DNA from: Plectosphaerella cucumerina
Taxonomy: Eukaryota > Ascomycota > Sordariomycetes > Glomerellales > Plectosphaerellaceae
DNA length: 64,000 nt
Direction of reading: 5' to 3'
NCBI GenBank assembly: GCA_020746995.1
Contig: JAGPXD010000001.1
Span: 2,604,001 to 2,668,000, forward strand
Shown: positions 31,664-41,445 of the stretch, one piece after another
How the letters are laid out: each line of letters begins with the position of its first letter
How positions within the stretch are numbered: the first letter of the stretch is position 1
Program-made: the position numbers and the translations under genes
The notes under the pieces: model-generated
What the model saw: only the letters and a program-made list of their open reading frames with translations
The model's database searches: none
What the model was told of the DNA's origin: nothing

Positions 31664-32416
31664 ATGAGTGCTCCATTCTCCTACCTCATAACGGGTGCGA
31701 ACCGCGGCATCGGCAAGGGCTTTCTCCAGCGGATCCTGCAGAAGCCCTCCACTACTGTCGTCGCTGCTGTCCGCGATCCCTCTCATCCGTCATCCAAGGC
31801 GCTCGCCGACTTGCCCAAGGGTCCCGACACAAAGCTCATCGTCGTCAAGCTCGACTCTGCCATCGAGACGGACGCAGCCGATGCCGTGGCCGAGATCCGC
31901 AAACAGGGCGTCACGTTTCTCGACATTGTTATTGCCAACGCGGGTATCGCCCAGGGTGGCGGCAGCGTTCTCAGCACTACTGCCGCCAACGCGCGCAAGC
32001 ATTTTGACGTCAACGTTCTCGGCCCGTTGACCCTCGCGCAAGCCACCGTGGACCTGCTCAAGGCCAGCCCGACTGGCGCCCCCAAGTTCGTTGCCATCTC
32101 TGCCATCATGGGCTCCATCGGATCCCAGGAGCTTTTCCATCTCTTCCCCAAGACTTCGAGCCCATACGGTGGCAGCAAGTCAGCTCTCAACTGGTTCATA
32201 CGTCTCTTGTCCATCGAGGAGCCTTGGCTGACCGCTTTTGTCTTCCACCCTGGCCTCGTGGACACGGATCTTACTGCTGGCATGGACCACGATGCCTTGG
32301 GCGGTATTTCGGTGGAGACCAGCGTGGCCAATATGGTGAAGACCACGTTTGAGATTGAGCATGAAGCCCTCACTGGTACTTTCCGGAGCCACGAGGGCGA
32401 CATCATTCCGTGGTAG
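31664..32416 (+). CDS. Short-chain dehydrogenase/reductase
   Basis: Single-exon gene of 250 residues. The NAD(P)-binding motif TGANRGIG sits at residues 10-17, the structural NAG in IVIANAGIAQ, and the catalytic pair in PYGGSKSALNW (Tyr168, Lys172), with a Ser-containing strand before it (FVAISAIMGSIG, Ser146 or Ser150). HPGLVDTDL supplies the usual post-active-site loop. These features place it in the classical SDR superfamily, close in layout to the NOR-1-like ketoreductases of fungi. The likely reaction is NAD(P)-dependent reduction of a small carbonyl compound in the cytosol. No signal peptide or membrane segment is seen. The start is the first ATG after an A-rich leader (AACAAAATGAG). 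The gene stands alone, so its substrate is not predicted. Confidence 0.92.
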   Translation: MSAPFSYLITGANRGIGKGFLQRILQKPSTTVVAAVRDPSHPSSKALADLPKGPDTKLIVVKLDSAIETDAADAVAEIRKQGVTFLDIVIANAGIAQGGGSVLSTTAANARKHFDVNVLGPLTLAQATVDLLKASPTGAPKFVAISAIMGSIGSQELFHLFPKTSSPYGGSKSALNWFIRLLSIEEPWLTAFVFHPGLVDTDLTAGMDHDALGGISVETSVANMVKTTFEIEHEALTGTFRSHEGDIIPW

Positions 32417-33110
32417 ACCAGCAGACCCCCGGAAGACAGATCAGAGGCCGTGGTCGATGTGTTGGAATCAGAACGAATGGACGTGTAGGGTTCGACAACG
32501 CTGACCAGATGCAGCTTCATCCATGCGGATGCCCTATGACAAGGTCGCTTATATTAGTTAACCTAGACTTATCACCGAGAGCATGCTCCATGTGGGCGGT
32601 GTGAAGCCTTCCCGCTATCAGTAACCATTTTGGGAGTTAGTCATACCGTTCCAGGTTGCCCCGACTTCAAAGAACGACCCAGGCTTCACCACACCATGGT
32701 GGTTGTGAGGTACCTAATTACATACACTCAGGCTTGCTCAAAGGGGAACACTGAAGTCGGCAGCGAAGCCGGCGTCATTGTTGATACTGAGAGTCAAGCT
32801 GGCAGGCCGATCTGGCGACTCGGAAGCAGTCAAACTGCAAGTAGGGGGCAACGAGGTGCATTCCGACGCCGCGGACGTCCAGGGACTTGCCTGTAGTCCG
32901 TGCACCTGCCAATGTTTAGCGGTGCTTCCACGCCCCTAGTCAGTATGTACTGGCAGTGACGTCAACCGAATAGCACATGCATCCCTCCATTGCTTTTCAA
33001 CCACAAACCTCCAAAACGACATCACCACCACCACCCTTCCATCCGCCCTCAATCACCCGCCATCCCGGCCACACCATGCCGTCTCGGCACCGCACACCTC
33101 CACACCCGCG
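32417..33110. other. Spacer between dehydrogenase and lipase genes
   Basis: It holds the dehydrogenase 3' region and the lipase promoter. The 120 bases before the lipase ATG are rich in C and A, as fungal leaders often are. No gene or repeat is seen. Confidence 0.55.
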
Positions 33111-34171
33111 ATGAGGCCCCTTCGCGCCCCAACGGCACCCGCCCGCCTCTCCTGCCCGCAGTGCCTCGCCCTCACCACCGCCCGCCAACGTCGACACTTC
33201 CAGCTCTCCCCCCCTCGACCAGAACCCAAACGCGACCCCAGGCTCGACGGCGTCGGCCACGACAAGGAAGACATACTCGACGACTACGCCAACATTCGCG
33301 ACAGCTACGCTACCCCAAAGAACCCCATCATCCTCGCCCACGGCCTCCTCGGCTTCTCCGTCCTCAATGCCGTGCCCCTCCTCCCGCCCATCCACTACTG
33401 GCGCGGCATCACGACCGCCCTCGACGCCCTCCTCAAGCCCGAGACGCCCATCATAACCCCCGCCGTCCCGCCCTCGGGCTCCATCGACCAGCGCGCCGAA
33501 GCTCTCGCCGAGGCCATCGCCGCCGCTGCCCCGGGCCGTCCGGTCAACATCATAGCCCACTCCATGGGCGGCCTGGACGCCCGCTGCATGATCTCCTCCC
33601 TAACCTCCAAAGCCGCCCACCCCGTCCGCGTCGCGTCCCTCACCACAATCGCCACCCCTCGTGCGTCCCCTTCCCCCTCCGTTCCATGGTATCCCCACTG
33701 ACCACCCCAGACCGCGGCAGCGCCTTCGCCGACTTCGCCCTCGACACCCTCCACCTCGAAGGCCTATATGGCATAATGGGCCGCGTCGGCCTCGGCACCG
33801 GCGCCTTCCGCCAGTTGACGCGCGAGTACATGGAGAACGACTTCAATCCCTCCCACCCCGACGCCCCGGACACGCGCTACTTCAGCTACGGCGCCGCCAC
33901 AGAAGTCCCCGGCCTCCTGAGCCCCTTCCGCGCCAGCTGGGCCATCGTCAACGAAGCAGAGGGTCCGAACGATGGCCTCGTCAGCGTCGCCAGCAGCAGA
34001 TGGGGAACATACCGCGGCACCCTTCGCGACGTCAGCCACCTCGACCTGATCAATTGGACCAACAGGGCGAAATGGGAAATGCGCCGCGTGTGGACGGGAA
34101 AGAAGAGGAGCTTCAACGCCGTGGCCCTGTACCTGGATATCGCCGACATGTTGGCCAAAGAGGGGCTATGA
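33111..34171 (+). CDS. Alpha/beta-hydrolase lipase, probably mitochondrial
   Basis: Two exons (33111-33660 and 33711-34171) split by a 50-base intron give 336 residues. The nucleophile elbow is AHSMGGLDAR with Ser151; the strand before the oxyanion hole reads NPIILAHGLLGFS. The later NEAEGPNDGLVS segment supplies the likely Asp and DVSHLDLINW the catalytic His. This is the layout of fungal triacylglycerol lipases of the alpha/beta-hydrolase superfamily. The first 33 residues are rich in Arg, Ala, Leu and Ser with no acidic residue (MRPLRAPTAPARLSCPQCLA), which suggests a mitochondrial presequence rather than secretion. The splice restores the THRGSAFADF block typical of the family. It converges on the arrestin gene with 201 bases between stops. 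Confidence 0.9.
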
Positions 34172-34372
34172 GACCCGGGCATGTAATAATCACCCATATA
34201 TTGTACATCAGCGACACATAGACACAGACAAAATACCATTCAAACAACTCCTCTATCCTTCTGACAGCGCTTCTAGCTCCCGTCCGCCCTGAATTATTAC
34301 GCCACGCTATGCTGCTCCTCATCTCGGGGGGTATCCTTCCAGGCACAAACCACACACACAGCACCTCAATCG

Positions 34373-36064
34373 CTAGCTCTTCTCCGGGATCTGGCTCGGC
34401 GCATTCTCGTTCGTCTCCCCGCTAAACGCCGGCCGCGGCCTCATCCCATCAAACGGTCCCGTCGTCTGCTCAGCCATGGCCTCATCATAGCTCGGCGGCG
34501 CCTCATCGTACGCTGGTGCCCCCGGCGTCCCCAGCTGCGGGGGGTACAAGGGGTCGCTCACGGGCGGACGATGCTGCGGCGCTGCTGCCGCCGCCGCCGA
34601 GGGCCCGACGCCCTGTCCCGTGTTTGTGCGCGGGGGCAGACGCGGCGGTCTCGCAACGCTGGAGGCGGCCGGCTTGTTCTGCTGCTCCAGGATGGACTGG
34701 ACCAGCTCCGGCGGCGGCGTGATGCTCGAGTAGACTTGGACTGACGAGAAGTTAAGAGGCAGGTAGATGGTCTGCGGGGACAGCTCCTTGCGGCCGCCGA
34801 GGAAGCCGAGGCCGCTGCCTCCGGAGGCGCGGCCCCAGCTCAGGCCGAGCTTGAGCTCGAGGGCGTAGGTGCGCTGCATGTTGCAGGTGGCGAAGGAGGG
34901 GGCGACGGTGTTGGGAAGCGGGACGCGGCGCCACAAATCTGAAGGGAGTTCGTGCTCGAGGTTCAGGTCTTCCGAGGCCGGGTCGCTGAGGACGGGGATC
35001 TCAATGTTATTGGCTTGCACGACGACCCAGCGGTTGGGGTGTTGGAAGTTGAGGTCGTGGGCGCGTAGCTGCATGGTGCCGATGAGGTCGATCTGGAGCG
35101 AGGTGAGGTAGACCTGCTCGTGGGAGGGGGCGAGCTTCTTCGCGATGATGCGCAGGGGTATCGGCTCGTTGCAGGTGAGGATGGAGGGGTGCGGGAGGCG
35201 TGCTGAGACCTCGACTGAGGGAGGCAGGGCGGGACCCTTTGCGGCTGCTGCTGCTGCGGCGGCTGCGGCCTCCTTGTCCTTTGTAGTCATGAAGAGGGAG
35301 CTGCGCTTCTTCGCGAGCGGCGGAGCGGTCGAGGAATCACCAGGACGAGCCCGGAAGGCAAACGGGCGACGAGCGAAGGCCTCCTGTTTCGACCCCTGGG
35401 GTCGCGGTGGCTCGATGGGCATGAACTTGAAGCCGACCTGGTAGCGCCAGTTCTCCTTGAGCAGGCCAGGGCGCTGGATGGTGACCTTGACATAGTACCT
35501 GATTTCCGCAGCGCGGGGCAGGCCGGTGTACGAAGGTGGCAGGGTTTTCGTGACGTGAGGGAGGAAGAGCTGCTTGCTGCCGTCCATGACGCGCAGGCCT
35601 CCGATGCCGAAAAGACCACCTCCGGCTCCGTAGCCACCGAGCCCACCTAGGCCACCCATCTTGGACATGGCGACGGGATCGCTGCAGGCATTGTTGAGAG
35701 GTAGGCGGAAGCGGAAGGGGTACTCGTGCTGGCCGCCCTGGAGGACAAAGTTGCCACCTGTCGAGGCGTTGGCGACGTCGTCCTCGTAGGTGGGGAAGAC
35801 TTGCTGGACCTTGTAGAGGATCTTGTGACTCTCGCTGACGACGTTTCCAGGCGGCAGGGTGCCGGGTAGACGGGCGGGTTGGGTTGAGCCATAGTCGTCG
35901 AAACCGCTGGGAAGCGTGAGGGCCGTCTTGGACTCTCCCTCGAGCTTGACGATGATGCCGCCAACCTGCTCGGCGCGGTTCAGGCTGAGGATGACCCTGC
36001 CCTCGATGAAGTCGAGGTTCGTGTAGAACTCGGGCTGGTTGTCGAGCACGATGCGTATCGACAT
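34373..36064 (-). CDS. Alpha-arrestin with PPxY motif
   Basis: Single-exon gene of 563 residues. The N-terminal arrestin sandwich starts at once (MSIRIVLDNQPEFYTNLDFI), with the strand pairs VEGRVILSL-like and GGIIVKLEGES. A Gly-rich loop (GGLGGLGGYGAGGGLFG) is inserted between strands, and a charged Ala-rich linker (KEAAAAAAAAAAKG) separates it from the C-terminal arrestin domain (VEVSARLPHPSILTCNEPIP). The tail is Pro-rich and contains PPSYDEAM at about residues 523-530, a PPxY motif of the type bound by the WW domains of Rsp5/Nedd4 ubiquitin ligases, preceded by the related PAYDEA. Fungal alpha-arrestins link nutrient transporters and receptors at the plasma membrane to ubiquitin-driven endocytosis. 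The particular cargo cannot be told. Confidence 0.9.
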   Translation of the reverse strand: MSIRIVLDNQPEFYTNLDFIEGRVILSLNRAEQVGGIIVKLEGESKTALTLPSGFDDYGSTQPARLPGTLPPGNVVSESHKILYKVQQVFPTYEDDVANASTGGNFVLQGGQHEYPFRFRLPLNNACSDPVAMSKMGGLGGLGGYGAGGGLFGIGGLRVMDGSKQLFLPHVTKTLPPSYTGLPRAAEIRYYVKVTIQRPGLLKENWRYQVGFKFMPIEPPRPQGSKQEAFARRPFAFRARPGDSSTAPPLAKKRSSLFMTTKDKEAAAAAAAAAAKGPALPPSVEVSARLPHPSILTCNEPIPLRIIAKKLAPSHEQVYLTSLQIDLIGTMQLRAHDLNFQHPNRWVVVQANNIEIPVLSDPASEDLNLEHELPSDLWRRVPLPNTVAPSFATCNMQRTYALELKLGLSWGRASGGSGLGFLGGRKELSPQTIYLPLNFSSVQVYSSITPPPELVQSILEQQNKPAASSVARPPRLPPRTNTGQGVGPSAAAAAAPQHRPPVSDPLYPPQLGTPGAPAYDEAPPSYDEAMAEQTTGPFDGMRPRPAFSGETNENAPSQIPEKS

Positions 36065-37128
36065 GGCTGCTGCTCGTCCCCGTGGGAGCTTCTCTCCGTG
36101 TGTGTCCCTCCCTTTCTCTCAGGGCGTCTGCCTCACTTTGACCCAGACGAGGTGTGTTTGCGGGGTGATGGTTCCTAGATGACCTGGCAGTTGAGCGAGC
36201 GGCGGGAGGATAAGATGCAGTAATGCTGGTTGTGAGGCTGATCAATGCCAATGTGTCTCCATCCAGGCAGCGTGAGTCGAGGTTGATGTTTCGAAGGTCC
36301 ACGTCTCAGACCAGACAGAGGCAGGCAGGCAAGGCAGGTACTACAGTTGTACCGCGCGACACTGGACACAGCTCGAGACCGAACCCGACCTTGACTTGAG
36401 GTTAAAGGGTGGGGCTGATGTCATTGCGCGGCCCCCGTTGCTGCGAATGAGAGATCCGAATGTCAAGTACCTGCCGCACAAGGAAAGGCGGGCGGGTACT
36501 TTGGGCTGTACGTGGCCTCCGCCGCCACCTCAGCCCAACCACAACCGCAGCAGCCGGGGCCAAAGTGACGCGGCTCACGAGGCTTGGTGCTCAAGTGCTC
36601 TCTTGACACCCTCTGACAACCCACTCCATCACTTGGCCTACTCACTGCCTATTCTCAACCCATCCGTCACCCAGTACAGTTCACACATCCCGGATGCATC
36701 GGCAGAAATATCAACTTATCCCCGGGACTTTGCCCAGCTCAGGTCGCTTGCTTGTGCACGAAACACCAATGACGCCGCATGCGCCGTATCGCCCTTTTCA
36801 CGATATCTACACAGCTCCCGTTCAGATCCCCCGGGGCGAGACGAATTCATCCCCGCATGCTCTCATGTCGCGCCCCAGACCCGCCACCTGTCGGGGGCCC
36901 TCCTGCCTGTACATGACCGGATGTCCTTGCCTCTGGACATCCTTCCCAAACGCCGAATGATGGGGTATGTGTGGTACTGTTCCTGACGCCCGTGTCCGTC
37001 CACCTGCCGCCTCGGCGACATAGATACGTGGGTGGACGGAAAATCAAAACCAAAAAGGGAAGAGAATAGAAAGACGACGATCCTCTGCCCTCCTCGCGGA
37101 CACAGCGCGTGCCCTAGCTCCCTTCGTC
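36065..37128. other. Spacer, promoter of arrestin and 3' end of SP-RING gene
   Basis: Both flanking genes are on the minus strand. The right 100 bases should be the SP-RING 3' untranslated region. The open frame at 36396-36986 has no motif. I see nothing else. Confidence 0.5.
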
Positions 37129-40100
37129 TTAGTCCAGCTCAATGACCTCGATCGCCGGTCCCGGGCCCCTGTCTTTGCCCGGTGCATCCGACTTGCGCCG
37201 CTTCGCCGCTGGCCCGTCATCGTCGTCGCTGTCGACATCCTCCTCAATCTTCGCCGTCCAGCTCCCGTCCGGATGGACCGAGATGCTCTTGGCCGCTCCC
37301 TTGCCTTGTGCAATGAGCTGTTCCCTCACGTGGGTCAGGAACAAGTCGACGCGGAGGCTGCGAGGGCGAGCGTCGGAGCTGCAGATGGGGCACTTCCACT
37401 GGTCCGTATACGTTGGTTCTGGTCCCAGGCTCTCGAACGAGCGACATGAATCGCACATCTGCCGCCCTCTGTGATTGCACAACGGCTTGCCCGTTCGCGT
37501 GTCGAGCCATGTGTCCAGGTCGAAGCACTCCAGGTGCGTGCACGTGGCGCCGCGCACCGGTACATTGAACATGCGCATCGTGAATGGATCGCTGAGGTCG
37601 ATGCTGACCGCGTTGTCCATAATCACGAGCTCGTCGCCCGCCTCGGCAGACTTGAGCCGTTCGGCCACCAGGTTCGACGTCACGGTGGCCGGGATGGTGT
37701 TGTGCTCGAGAACGTGCCGTCTGATCGTGTCGGTTCCCCTTGTCTCCACCAGCTCAACGGCCGCAAAGTAGACCATGTTATCCTTGGGCTTAGCCGTCTG
37801 CAAGACACTGACGTGCAGCGTGTTCGTGCCCTGTCGCAGCAGTGGCGTCAGCTCAACGGGCAGCGTCGCGCCGTTGTGCGTCTTGCGACGGATGGGCACC
37901 GCCGTCTCGTTGAAGGTGACAAAGACATGTTCTGGCCAGCTGGTCGTCATCGTGACCCAGGTCGCCTCCGAGACCGACTTTGCTTGACTGATGGGTACCG
38001 CGCACATGCGGAACCGGTACCGGAGCGCCCCTTCGAAGTAGCCAGTGACCGCCTGATAGGCGCCCATAGGATGGATCGACTTTGAAAGCCTCAACTGCAC
38101 CTCCGGCGACACCTCAAAGTCAAGGCCAATGTTCCGCGACCCAGAACCGACCGATGAGGGACCCATAAGGACGGTCCTGACGGCTTGGTGAAACTTGCCG
38201 ACTGTCGGATGGGAAGTGCCAGGGAGCGGCACGGGAACCCGTCGAGGGCTGCGGGCGTGGATCTGATGCAGCGACATCTCGGCCGAGCGCGGGTCAAAGG
38301 GGGACTGAGGGAACCGATCGAGCGTAATGACATGATTGGGGGCCGGCATCAGCGACCCCTCCACGCGGTCGCCGGGTGTTGGTTGCACCGGAGACGCGTG
38401 ACCGGGCGCCACACCGACCGCCATCGGAGTTGGTTGCGGTGCCTGACGGTTCTGCCAATCGCTGGCACGAGGTGAGGCCGTGGTAGGGCTGGCTAAATTG
38501 TGGAAGGATAGTGTGGCCGGATCTACCGCAGTGTTCAGGTAGGGCCGCGGAAGTTGGGACGTGGGGCCGGGTTGTGTATGTGCAGGGTTTGTCTCTTGCC
38601 TTGCGCCGAAAGATGGCACCAATGCTTGGTGGAGCGAGTTTGCGATGCTCACCCCTTCACTGATGCCGTTCCTGCCTTGAAAGCCGGGCACCGGGGCCGC
38701 AACTAGCGGCGACCCTTGCTGCTGTGACGACACTTGATCGTGCGGCATGACAGCCGCCCTGGGCTGGGCACCGGGGACAACCCCACTGCCAACCTGTGGG
38801 GAGTTGAAACCTCTGGCAGCATGCTGACTCGCGCCCGGCTGTTGAACGGACCCTGACGGCGATGCAGCCTGCGTCGGCGTCGGCGGCGTGGGCGTGGGCA
38901 GTGGAAGTGCCATGGGGGATCGATGTGTCCCGGGCGATGGAAGCGCCGGGCTGTGCTGAGGCTGGCGATATGCGACAGCTCCGCCATGCGAATCAGGCCG
39001 CTGAAAGTTGCCTGCCATCTGCTGAGGCGACAACATCCGCTGCACATTCTGCCGAGGCATCGCAACGCCCTGCATCTGTGAATACGGGCTGCCGTATGAC
39101 TGCGGTTGCTGCTGTGTCGGTATGTACTGAGTCGGCACTTGTTGGAATGAGCCATTTGGCATCTGAGGCCCTCGGCTGCCACCTCCCGGTTGCTGTTGGG
39201 AGCGTTGGGAAGGGACGGTTGTCGCCGGGTGAGCCAGCCCTTGAGTCTGACGCTGCAGTGATGGGTGCGACTGAAGCTGGGGGGCTTGGAGTTGCCCCTG
39301 CATTGGCTGTTGCTGCTGCGGTTGGTACTGATGTTGCTGTACCATCTGCACCTGTTGCACACGCTGCTGCTGCATTCGCTGTTGCTGTTGCTGCATCATC
39401 TGCAGATGCTGTTGTGAAAACTGCGGCTGTTGGTTGGCGTGGTGCTGGCCCTGCTGCTGTGAAAACTGCTGCTGCAGCTGGGCCTGCTGCTCGGCCTGCT
39501 GCTGGTACTGGTGATGCGACTGCTGCTGGTGCTGGCGCTGGTGCTGCGGCTGCTGGTTGTGGTGCTGTGGCTGCTGCTGGTATTGTGGCTGCTGCTGCTG
39601 CTGCTGCATGTGCTGCTGCTGCTGCTGCTGCATGTGCTGCTGCTGCTGCATGTGCTGCTGCTGCTGCATGTGCTGCTGCTGCTGCATGTGCTGCTGCTGC
39701 TGCATGTGTTGCTGCTGAAGCTGAGCCGCAGCAGACCGATACTCGGCCACAATCTGCGAGTACGACATGATAAGCTTCGACCGAAACTCCTGCTTCTGGA
39801 CGAGGCTGAGGTTGGCGTTGGTCGTGCTCCGGTCCTTTTCGAAAAGCTTCTGCATCTTCCAGGCGGCCTCCCCGTCCGTGATGCCCATGGTCCTCCGGCA
39901 AACGGTGAAGAGGATGCCCTGGAGGGTGGGGGATTTGAGGCAGAACAGGGACTCAAGCTCCCATACGAGGATGGGGTAGCCCCTGCTGGCCAGTGAGAGG
40001 ATAAAGTCCTGCCACTGCTGGCTCATGCGCAGGAGGAACGCCGATATCTGTTCCCTGAGGGTACTGCCGGGCTCCTTGGCTACAATCGTGCTACGACGGT

Positions 40101-41445
40101 TAGTCGGGAAGCTGGCAAACCAGCCCAGGTGCTCCGCAGGCATTTGGTTGTTGGCTCGCAAAGCATATTGCAGAATCTCAAAGGCGTAGTCGGCTTGTTC
40201 GGCGCTGATGGACAAGAGGGGATGGATGAAATCCTTTGAAGCTGACCACGCACAGAAAAGCTGGTGCAGCAGTACGTAAAAGAGGTCTCCGATTTGAATG
40301 GCGTTTTGGAGAAAGTCCATCCGCGGGCGCGTCACGGCATGATGCAGAGATGCTTCATCAAAGCTGTCCCTCTTCTCTTTGAGGACTCGTGCCATGGCTT
40401 CCAGGTTGAAAGGGTCGTCTCCCTCTACCAGGGACACCGGTTGTTGAGGAGCCATGGCACCATCGCGAGAAACGAGATTGCCCGTGATCCCAGGCGTTCC
40501 GGGCGTTGTGCTGCCAGTTGCGTTTGGCTGGTCAGAAGAAGCCAGGGCGCTGCTTGCATGCTGCATAAGGATCGCCTCGCTCTGTCTTTGTGGCGTGGAG
40601 GTTCCAGAGGTACCCATGTTTGCCCCTGTTTGAGCAGCCTGCGCCTCCATCCTGATGGAAGCCAGCTGGGGACTTCCCACATACCCCAATGCCGCAGGGC
40701 TGGGCTCGTCGGTGGGTGTAGGCGATGGGAGAGGTGCCGTGACGGTGGTTCTTGAAGCATGGTCAGCCACAGATGCACCTCTTGGTGTAGAGGGAGCGCC
40801 CGACAGCAGAGGTGCTGGCTGCGAAATCCCTTTTTCTTGAGTCACCGAGTATGGGTGAGTTGCTGACCTATTGCCGTGGGAGGAGACCCCCGGGTTCGGC
40901 CCTGGAGATTTGGTGGCGGGATCAGGGCGGAGAGCATATGCGGAAGTGCTAGGCGTTGCTTCCGACAGCCCCGGCGTGGTCGAAGGGTATGGCAGGCTTG
41001 ACGTCCTGGAGGCTTGTGGGCGAGGGCCGTTTGGGTGTTGTGGTGTTTGTAGGAGGCTACCCGTGGCGCGTCGAGTGAACTGAGGCTGCTGACCGACTGG
41101 CCCTTGGTTCCCCGGCAGAGTAGTCTGCTGGAGGGAGCCTGGCGTCATGGCGGCAGCCGTTTCTGCTGGCTGAAAAGTCGCCCACCCAATTGAGTCGGGT
41201 AGGGGCTGTCCTGAATCAGAAAGGGGTCCCTCGGCCGTAGGTTGTCCATGCATCTGTTGCGTACCATCTCTTTCGTGAACAGTCGCTGTGCCCTCCGAGA
41301 CCTGATTATGAGGCAGCGCTGCGGCTTCTTCTGGTGCTTTCCGAGGCTTCGGGAGACGTCGCGGTCCAAAGATTGTGTTTAGTGTTTGGTTGACATTCAG
41401 CATCTGATGCTCGGCAGTCGGTTTCGGTCCAGGATTCCGCGGCAT
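37129..41445 (-). CDS. Glutamine-rich SP-RING (MIZ) zinc-finger protein, probable SUMO ligase
   Basis: One uninterrupted frame of 1438 residues from the ATG at 41445. Residues 1-370 are disordered and rich in Pro, Ser, Thr and Gln. A folded helical region lies at about 370-560 (for example LFYVLLHQLFCAWSASKDF). Residues 572-715 are nearly pure Gln/His/Met, and another Pro/Ser/Gln linker follows. Near residues 1100-1290 a PINIT-like domain precedes the SP-RING at about 1298-1350, where CTHLECFDLDTWL, CNHRG, CDSC and WKCPICSSDARP provide the Cys/His zinc ligands. The protein ends in an acidic stretch and AIEVIELD, a plausible SUMO-interaction motif. SP-RING proteins (PIAS/Siz, ZMIZ) promote transfer of SUMO to nuclear proteins. 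The length and Gln-richness resemble ZMIZ-type coregulators. Substrates are unknown. Confidence 0.88.
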   Translation of the reverse strand: MPRNPGPKPTAEHQMLNVNQTLNTIFGPRRLPKPRKAPEEAAALPHNQVSEGTATVHERDGTQQMHGQPTAEGPLSDSGQPLPDSIGWATFQPAETAAAMTPGSLQQTTLPGNQGPVGQQPQFTRRATGSLLQTPQHPNGPRPQASRTSSLPYPSTTPGLSEATPSTSAYALRPDPATKSPGPNPGVSSHGNRSATHPYSVTQEKGISQPAPLLSGAPSTPRGASVADHASRTTVTAPLPSPTPTDEPSPAALGYVGSPQLASIRMEAQAAQTGANMGTSGTSTPQRQSEAILMQHASSALASSDQPNATGSTTPGTPGITGNLVSRDGAMAPQQPVSLVEGDDPFNLEAMARVLKEKRDSFDEASLHHAVTRPRMDFLQNAIQIGDLFYVLLHQLFCAWSASKDFIHPLLSISAEQADYAFEILQYALRANNQMPAEHLGWFASFPTNRRSTIVAKEPGSTLREQISAFLLRMSQQWQDFILSLASRGYPILVWELESLFCLKSPTLQGILFTVCRRTMGITDGEAAWKMQKLFEKDRSTTNANLSLVQKQEFRSKLIMSYSQIVAEYRSAAAQLQQQHMQQQQHMQQQQHMQQQQHMQQQQHMQQQQQQHMQQQQQQPQYQQQPQHHNQQPQHQRQHQQQSHHQYQQQAEQQAQLQQQFSQQQGQHHANQQPQFSQQHLQMMQQQQQRMQQQRVQQVQMVQQHQYQPQQQQPMQGQLQAPQLQSHPSLQRQTQGLAHPATTVPSQRSQQQPGGGSRGPQMPNGSFQQVPTQYIPTQQQPQSYGSPYSQMQGVAMPRQNVQRMLSPQQMAGNFQRPDSHGGAVAYRQPQHSPALPSPGTHRSPMALPLPTPTPPTPTQAASPSGSVQQPGASQHAARGFNSPQVGSGVVPGAQPRAAVMPHDQVSSQQQGSPLVAAPVPGFQGRNGISEGVSIANSLHQALVPSFGARQETNPAHTQPGPTSQLPRPYLNTAVDPATLSFHNLASPTTASPRASDWQNRQAPQPTPMAVGVAPGHASPVQPTPGDRVEGSLMPAPNHVITLDRFPQSPFDPRSAEMSLHQIHARSPRRVPVPLPGTSHPTVGKFHQAVRTVLMGPSSVGSGSRNIGLDFEVSPEVQLRLSKSIHPMGAYQAVTGYFEGALRYRFRMCAVPISQAKSVSEATWVTMTTSWPEHVFVTFNETAVPIRRKTHNGATLPVELTPLLRQGTNTLHVSVLQTAKPKDNMVYFAAVELVETRGTDTIRRHVLEHNTIPATVTSNLVAERLKSAEAGDELVIMDNAVSIDLSDPFTMRMFNVPVRGATCTHLECFDLDTWLDTRTGKPLCNHRGRQMCDSCRSFESLGPEPTYTDQWKCPICSSDARPRSLRVDLFLTHVREQLIAQGKGAAKSISVHPDGSWTAKIEEDVDSDDDDGPAAKRRKSDAPGKDRGPGPAIEVIELD
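39590..39717. repeat. CTG-rich 18-base tandem repeat encoding Gln/His/Met
   Basis: CATGTG blocks separated by CTG triplets recur at 39607, 39631, 39649, 39667, 39685 and 39703, spaced 18 bases except for one 24-base gap. On the coding (minus) strand each unit reads His-Met-Gln-Gln-Gln-Gln. Imperfect CAG-rich sequence continues to about 39355. Confidence 0.92.
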
